Source: Caldimicrobium sp964493015 (GTDB taxonomy: Bacteria; Desulfobacterota; Thermodesulfobacteria; Thermodesulfobacteriales; Thermodesulfobacteriaceae). Taken from it: a DNA stretch of 34,855 bases. The stretch spans positions 1-34,855 of the forward strand of contig CAZBLU010000014.1 of the NCBI GenBank assembly GCA_964493015.1, read 5' to 3'. The first letter of the stretch is position 1. Each line of letters opens with the position of its first letter. Of the stretch, positions 31,297 to 34,855 are shown piece by piece. The notes below the pieces were generated by a model, which did no database searches, was not told the origin of the DNA, and saw nothing but the letters and a program-made list of their open reading frames with translations. Position numbers and translations under genes: made by a program.

Positions 31297-32771
31297 AGGA
31301 AATATCCCTTAGCCAGAAGTTCTAAGGCCTTCTCTAAGGCCTTGGCCTTGTTTATAGTCTCTTCATATTCCCTTTCAGGCACAGAGTCTGCTACAATTCC
31401 AGCCCCAGCCTGTAAGTATAAACGATTTTTTTTCTGGAAAAAGGTGCGTATGGTAATGCAAAAGTCCATGTTCTGAGAAAAACCAAAATATCCCACTGCC
31501 CCTGCATAGGGGCCTCTTGATCTCCCCTCAAGCTCAGCTATAATCTCCATAGCCCTAATCTTTGGGGCCCCAGAAACTGTTCCAGCAGGGAAACAGGCCC
31601 TAAAGGCTGAAAACATGTTCTCCCCTTCCCGCAAGATTCCTCTTACCCCAGAGACAAGGTGCATCACATGGGAATATCTCTCAATAGTTAGCAAATCATA
31701 GACTTCCACTGTGCCATAACGAGAGACCCTTCCTGTGTCATTCCTCCCCAAATCAACAAGCATAATATGCTCGGCAAGTTCCTTTTCGTCCCTCTTGAGT
31801 TCCTCCTCTAAAGCCAAGTCCTCTTCCTCTGTCTCGCCCCTTTTTCTCGTCCCCGCAATGGGTCTTGTTTCTATTCTATTTTCCTCAACCCGAACCAAGA
31901 TCTCTGGGGAAGCACCAATAAGGGTCTCATCCTCAAGCCTCAAATAAAACATATAAGGAGAGGGATTAATTTTCCTTAAACCCCTGTAAAGATAAAAAGA
32001 GGCATGGGGATTAGCCAAAGTTTCATCCTCTAAGAAAAATCTCTGAGAAAGCACAGTCTGAATCACATCTCCTGCTGCAATATATTCCTTGGCCCTCTTT
32101 ACCATGTTAAGGAAATCAACTTTGGCCAATTCTGGCTGAAGTTGGGCAATCTTCTTTATCTTAGGTAATTTTAATTTTCTCTCCCTTATGGTTTCAACCA
32201 AGGTGAGAAGTTCTTCCTTAGCCTTTTCATATAGATTATCCTCTCTCTTTCCCTCTAAATAGAGGAGAGATATAACCTTTATGACATGCCTAAGACGGTC
32301 ATAGACAAGGAGCTTTTTAGGAAAGATGAAAAAGAGGTCACAAAAGTCTAAGGTATCCTTTGGCCTGGGAACCCTTGGCTCAAAAAAGGAGACCATCTCA
32401 TAACTTACATAACCTACTGCACCGCCCCAAAACCTGGGTAAGTCCCTCATAAAAGGGGCTTTATATCTGAGAATTAGACTCTTAAGCTTGCCAAAGGGAT
32501 CTTCTGAGAAATAGGTTTCTCCATTTAGCCATATCTCTTTATCCTTACTTTTGAAAATGAGATAAGGATCAAAGCCTATGAAGCTATAGCGGGCCCATTT
32601 TTCAGGGCCTTCCATACTCTCAAGGAGAAAAAGATGCTCCCTCTCATCAAAGACCTTGTAAAGAAGGCTAATAGGCGTGTCTAAGTCAGCAGGAATTTCC
32701 GTATAGAGGGGGATAACATTATAGCTCTCAGAAAGCTCCTCAAATTCCCTTTTACTGGGATAAACTTGCAC
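31293..32771 (-). CDS. trpE: Anthranilate synthase component I
   Basis: Converts chorismate to anthranilate with ammonia from TrpG. The 492 residues have the tryptophan feedback elements LLES (49-52) and NPSPYMFYL (269-277), then the catalytic core SPEILV, PIAGTRKRG, ELAEHIMLVDLGRNDTGRVS, and GTVSGAPKIRAMEI. The presence of the LLES and PSPYM elements points to allosteric inhibition by tryptophan and to TrpE rather than PabB. The start is GTG at 32771, 20 bp inside hisS, with GAGGAG 7 nt before it. Since the gene lies inside an operon, leader-peptide attenuation immediately ahead of it is excluded. Confidence 0.96.
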   Translation of the reverse strand: MQVYPSKREFEELSESYNVIPLYTEIPADLDTPISLLYKVFDEREHLFLLESMEGPEKWARYSFIGFDPYLIFKSKDKEIWLNGETYFSEDPFGKLKSLILRYKAPFMRDLPRFWGGAVGYVSYEMVSFFEPRVPRPKDTLDFCDLFFIFPKKLLVYDRLRHVIKVISLLYLEGKREDNLYEKAKEELLTLVETIRERKLKLPKIKKIAQLQPELAKVDFLNMVKRAKEYIAAGDVIQTVLSQRFFLEDETLANPHASFYLYRGLRKINPSPYMFYLRLEDETLIGASPEILVRVEENRIETRPIAGTRKRGETEEEDLALEEELKRDEKELAEHIMLVDLGRNDTGRVSRYGTVEVYDLLTIERYSHVMHLVSGVRGILREGENMFSAFRACFPAGTVSGAPKIRAMEIIAELEGRSRGPYAGAVGYFGFSQNMDFCITIRTFFQKKNRLYLQAGAGIVADSVPEREYEETINKAKALEKALELLAKGYFL

Positions 32772-34050
32772 GCCTTAGCTCCTCATTAACTTTACTCAGA
32801 AGCCCATCTAAGGGCACACTTTCTTGCTCGCCCCTTTCCATGTCTTTTAATATAATCCTTCCTTCTTCAAGTTCTTTCTCCCCTAAGATGAGAACAAGCT
32901 TTGCCCCTCTTTTATCTGCCTCTCTAAGCATAGCCTTTAAGCTTCTATCTTCGTAAAGGGCTTCTACCTTAAAGCCCCTTTCTCTTAAGCCTTGTACCAC
33001 TTTAAGCCCCTCTCTCTTAGCCTCCTCCCCAAGAGGGATAAAAAATATCTCTGGATTAAGCCTTTCTTCTAATTCCAGGGGGATTTTCTCCTCGCCAAAG
33101 ACGGAAAGTCCCCACCTTTCAAGCCCTATAGCAAAGCCTGTTGCAGGAAGCTCTGGCCCTCCCAATTCCTTTAAAAGATAATCGTATCTTCCCCCAGCAC
33201 ATACCGTATCCTGAGCCCCAAGCCCCTTTCCTTTGATCTCAAAAATGGTGCGCACATAATAATCAAGCCCTCTAACCAAATAAGGGTTCCTCACAAAGGA
33301 AATCCCCCTATAGTGAAGGAGCTCTTCTATACCCTGAAAATGCTCTTTACAGGCCTTACACCAGAATTCGGAAATGGGCCTTAAGCTCCTAACTATAGCT
33401 TGGCAAGGCTCTTTTTTACAGTCCAAAATGCGCAAAGGGTTCCTATAGAGTCTCTCCTGACAGGTTTCGCAGAGGGCCTTTTCTTGTTCACTCAGGGCCT
33501 TACTCAAATATTCTCTAAAAGCAGGGCGACACTCAGGACAACCCAAGCTATTGATTTCCAAAGTGAAGGGGTCCTCTTGACCTTGAAGAGGGGCCTTTAA
33601 GATAGTTAAAGCAAGCTCTAAGAGCTCAACCTCATAAAAGGGCGTAAGATTTCCCATAAACTCCACATCTATTTGATAGAACTCCCTTAGTCTTCCCTTC
33701 TGTGGCCTTTCATGGCGAAACATGGGTCCAATGGTGAACAACTTAAGGGGCTTTGGCCTCATATATAGCCCCTGCTCAATAACCATACGGCAGATACCAG
33801 CTGTGGCCTCAGGCCGAAGAGTCAAAAACTCTTTATTGCGATCCTGAAAAGTGTAAGTTTCCTTTTGCACTATATCTGTTACCTCACCTATAGAGCGCAC
33901 AAAAAGCTCTGTTTTTTCAAGAATGGGAAGCTTAATTTCCTTAAAATTTGCCCTACAAAGCCACTCTCTGGCAAGCTCAATTAAGTAGTGATACTTTACA
34001 AAATCTTCTGGAAGCCAATCTTTAAAACCACGAACAGCCTGAAGCTTCAT
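32752..34050 (-). CDS. hisS: Histidyl-tRNA synthetase
   Basis: Class II aminoacyl-tRNA synthetase charging tRNA-His. 432 residues: motif 1 around FKEIKLPILEKTELFVRSIG, motif 2 TIGPMFRHERPQKGRLREF, histidine-specific RGLDYYVRTIFEI and GGRYDYLLKELGG, and motif 3 TGFAIGLERW. The C-terminal anticodon domain follows (IFFIPLGEEAKREG...). A cysteine-rich stretch (CPECRP, CETC, CKKEPC, CKAC at about 175-235) forms an insertion seen in some deeply branching HisRS. It overlaps the flavoprotein gene by 4 nt (ATGA) and trpE by 20 bp. Confidence 0.96.
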   Translation of the reverse strand: MKLQAVRGFKDWLPEDFVKYHYLIELAREWLCRANFKEIKLPILEKTELFVRSIGEVTDIVQKETYTFQDRNKEFLTLRPEATAGICRMVIEQGLYMRPKPLKLFTIGPMFRHERPQKGRLREFYQIDVEFMGNLTPFYEVELLELALTILKAPLQGQEDPFTLEINSLGCPECRPAFREYLSKALSEQEKALCETCQERLYRNPLRILDCKKEPCQAIVRSLRPISEFWCKACKEHFQGIEELLHYRGISFVRNPYLVRGLDYYVRTIFEIKGKGLGAQDTVCAGGRYDYLLKELGGPELPATGFAIGLERWGLSVFGEEKIPLELEERLNPEIFFIPLGEEAKREGLKVVQGLRERGFKVEALYEDRSLKAMLREADKRGAKLVLILGEKELEEGRIILKDMERGEQESVPLDGLLSKVNEELRRASLSQ

Positions 34051-34855
34051 TTTAGCCTTTCACCCCACCTTCTTGGAAAGCTTACTCCTCCTAAGGGCAC
34101 ATAGACCTTTTCAAAACCCTCTGCCTTAAGGATCCTTGCCACATCATAAGCCCTGCGAGAGGAATTGCAGATAAGGATGATCTCTTTGTCCTTAGGCACT
34201 TCAGAAAGATGCTTGCGAAACTCCTGATAGAGAATATGTTTAACATTTTTGTATTGCTTTACATTGAACTCAGCCTCTTTGGGATGTCGTAAATCTATAG
34301 CAAAGGTATTGGGATCCCCCTCTTGCAAGCGTCTTATTACCTCTTCCCAGTCGATGGGCTCAATAAGCCCCTTCAAAACATTATCCGCCACATGGGCGGT
34401 ATCATGGATGGGATCAAGGGCTGAATTAAAGGGTGGAGCATAAGCGAGCTCAAGCTCAAGTAGGTCCTCAACTAAAGGTTTATTGGGTAATATACTTGAT
34501 AGGGCATGAATTCTTGCCATAGTACCATCTGTAAAGGGGCCTACTGCCTGAAATCCAAGCACCCTGGTAGTCTCCTTATCAAAAATCAGTGCATAGTAAG
34601 CATATTCAGCACCAGGATAAAAGTGAGACCTTTCGGTCTGATTATTCAGGGCATAGCTTGCCTTAAAGCCCTCTTGATAGGCCTGGGCAAGGGTAAGCCC
34701 AACCCCTCCTACTGAGAGGTCAAAACACTTCATAATAAAAGCACCTACTGTTCCCTTAAAAGTGGCCATACCTCCAGCTATGTTTGTCCCTATAACCCTT
34801 CCCTGACGATTAGCCAGGGACCCCATAGGCATAACCACCTTTTTGCCTGAAACAA
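34047..34855 (-). CDS. CoA-disulfide reductase/NADH oxidase-like flavoprotein with rhodanese domain (partial)
   Basis: C-terminal part of a pyridine nucleotide-disulfide oxidoreductase, cut by the right edge; the reading frame continues upstream through VSGKKVV. Visible are PMGSLANRQGRVIGTNIAGG (end of the FAD domain), the dimerisation domain (AQAYQEGFKA, HFYPGAEY, GFQAVG, LELAYAPPFNSALDPI), and then a rhodanese domain. That last domain includes AIDLRHPKEAEF and the active loop CNSSRR with a cysteine, ending in LGGV. The fusion is typical of CoA-disulfide or polysulfide reductases in sulfur-metabolising anaerobes. The redox-active cysteine of the first domain is outside the window, so the exact reaction is open. 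Confidence 0.9.
   Translation of the reverse strand, partial: VSGKKVVMPMGSLANRQGRVIGTNIAGGMATFKGTVGAFIMKCFDLSVGGVGLTLAQAYQEGFKASYALNNQTERSHFYPGAEYAYYALIFDKETTRVLGFQAVGPFTDGTMARIHALSSILPNKPLVEDLLELELAYAPPFNSALDPIHDTAHVADNVLKGLIEPIDWEEVIRRLQEGDPNTFAIDLRHPKEAEFNVKQYKNVKHILYQEFRKHLSEVPKDKEIILICNSSRRAYDVARILKAEGFEKVYVPLGGVSFPRRWGERLK

Noticed and set aside
1..34855. CRISPR arrays, intact insertion sequences or prophage genes
   Set aside because: No spaced direct repeats, transposase, integrase or phage structural motif was seen on either strand.

Overview
The window looks like chromosomal DNA from a thermophilic, Gram-negative, strictly bacterial lineage. The structural RNAs (16S, RNase P RNA) are clearly GC-rich, while the protein genes are AT-leaning and rich in Lys, Glu and Leu. 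The 16S 5' domain, the LL-diaminopimelate aminotransferase route to lysine and peptidoglycan, and a myo-inositol-1-phosphate synthase would fit Thermodesulfobacteria (a Thermodesulfobacterium/Caldimicrobium-like organism). That placement is inference from motifs; no search was run.

Left end (1-2.4 kb): the 5' half of a 16S gene on the minus strand, with a boxA-like element, two tandem TTGACA promoters, and a leader that can pair with the 16S 5' end. Next comes a decayed radical SAM gene on the plus strand, readable only by jumping frames. Two perfect copies of the ParB-binding centromere site parS (TGTTCCACGTGGAACA) lie 1.1 kb apart at 1997 and 3134. They suggest that this is part of the chromosome's partition region, probably not far from oriC.

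2.0-8.0 kb is a minus-strand cluster read trpB-trpA-aroB-dapF-dapA-crp/fnr-hypothetical. Its apparent promoter lies so close to trpB that the mRNA should be leaderless. 8.1-8.4 kb holds a short decayed ORF and tRNA-Lys(CTT) with a strong promoter. 8.6-10.8 kb (plus) holds an inositol-monophosphatase/Nudix fusion overlapping a pseudo-receiver/GGDEF protein. That pair converges on and overlaps a lipoprotein-hisA-RNase II/R operon (10.7-14.1 kb, minus). 14.2-16.3 kb is an MFS transporter fused to four CBS domains, with a structured leader and a rho-independent terminator. 16.6-17.7 kb is engB directly behind rnpB. A remnant of a sigma-54 activator follows, then a large two-part radical SAM/DUF2344 protein.

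20.5-22.2 kb (plus) carries a DUF429 protein and mreB. From 34.9 down to 22.2 kb a dense minus-strand series runs: CoA-disulfide-reductase-like flavoprotein with rhodanese domain, hisS, trpE, trpG, plsC, gyrA, ino1 (with its own promoter), an AAA/PD-(D/E)XK protein, dapL, folK (apparently with a non-AUG start), a small membrane zinc-ribbon protein and a lytic transglycosylase. Many junctions are 4-nt ATGA overlaps, pointing to translational coupling.

Together the genes cover tryptophan (trpE, trpG, trpA, trpB), shikimate (aroB), lysine/DAP (dapA, dapF, dapL), histidine (hisA), folate (folK) and inositol synthesis, plus core replication, translation, cell-shape and envelope functions. No CRISPR array, intact insertion sequence, prophage or defence island was recognised. 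The most interesting items are the parS pair, the leaderless trpB promoter/operator, the IMPase-Nudix fusion, the CBS-gated transporter with a structured leader, the rnpB-engB junction and three gene fossils.
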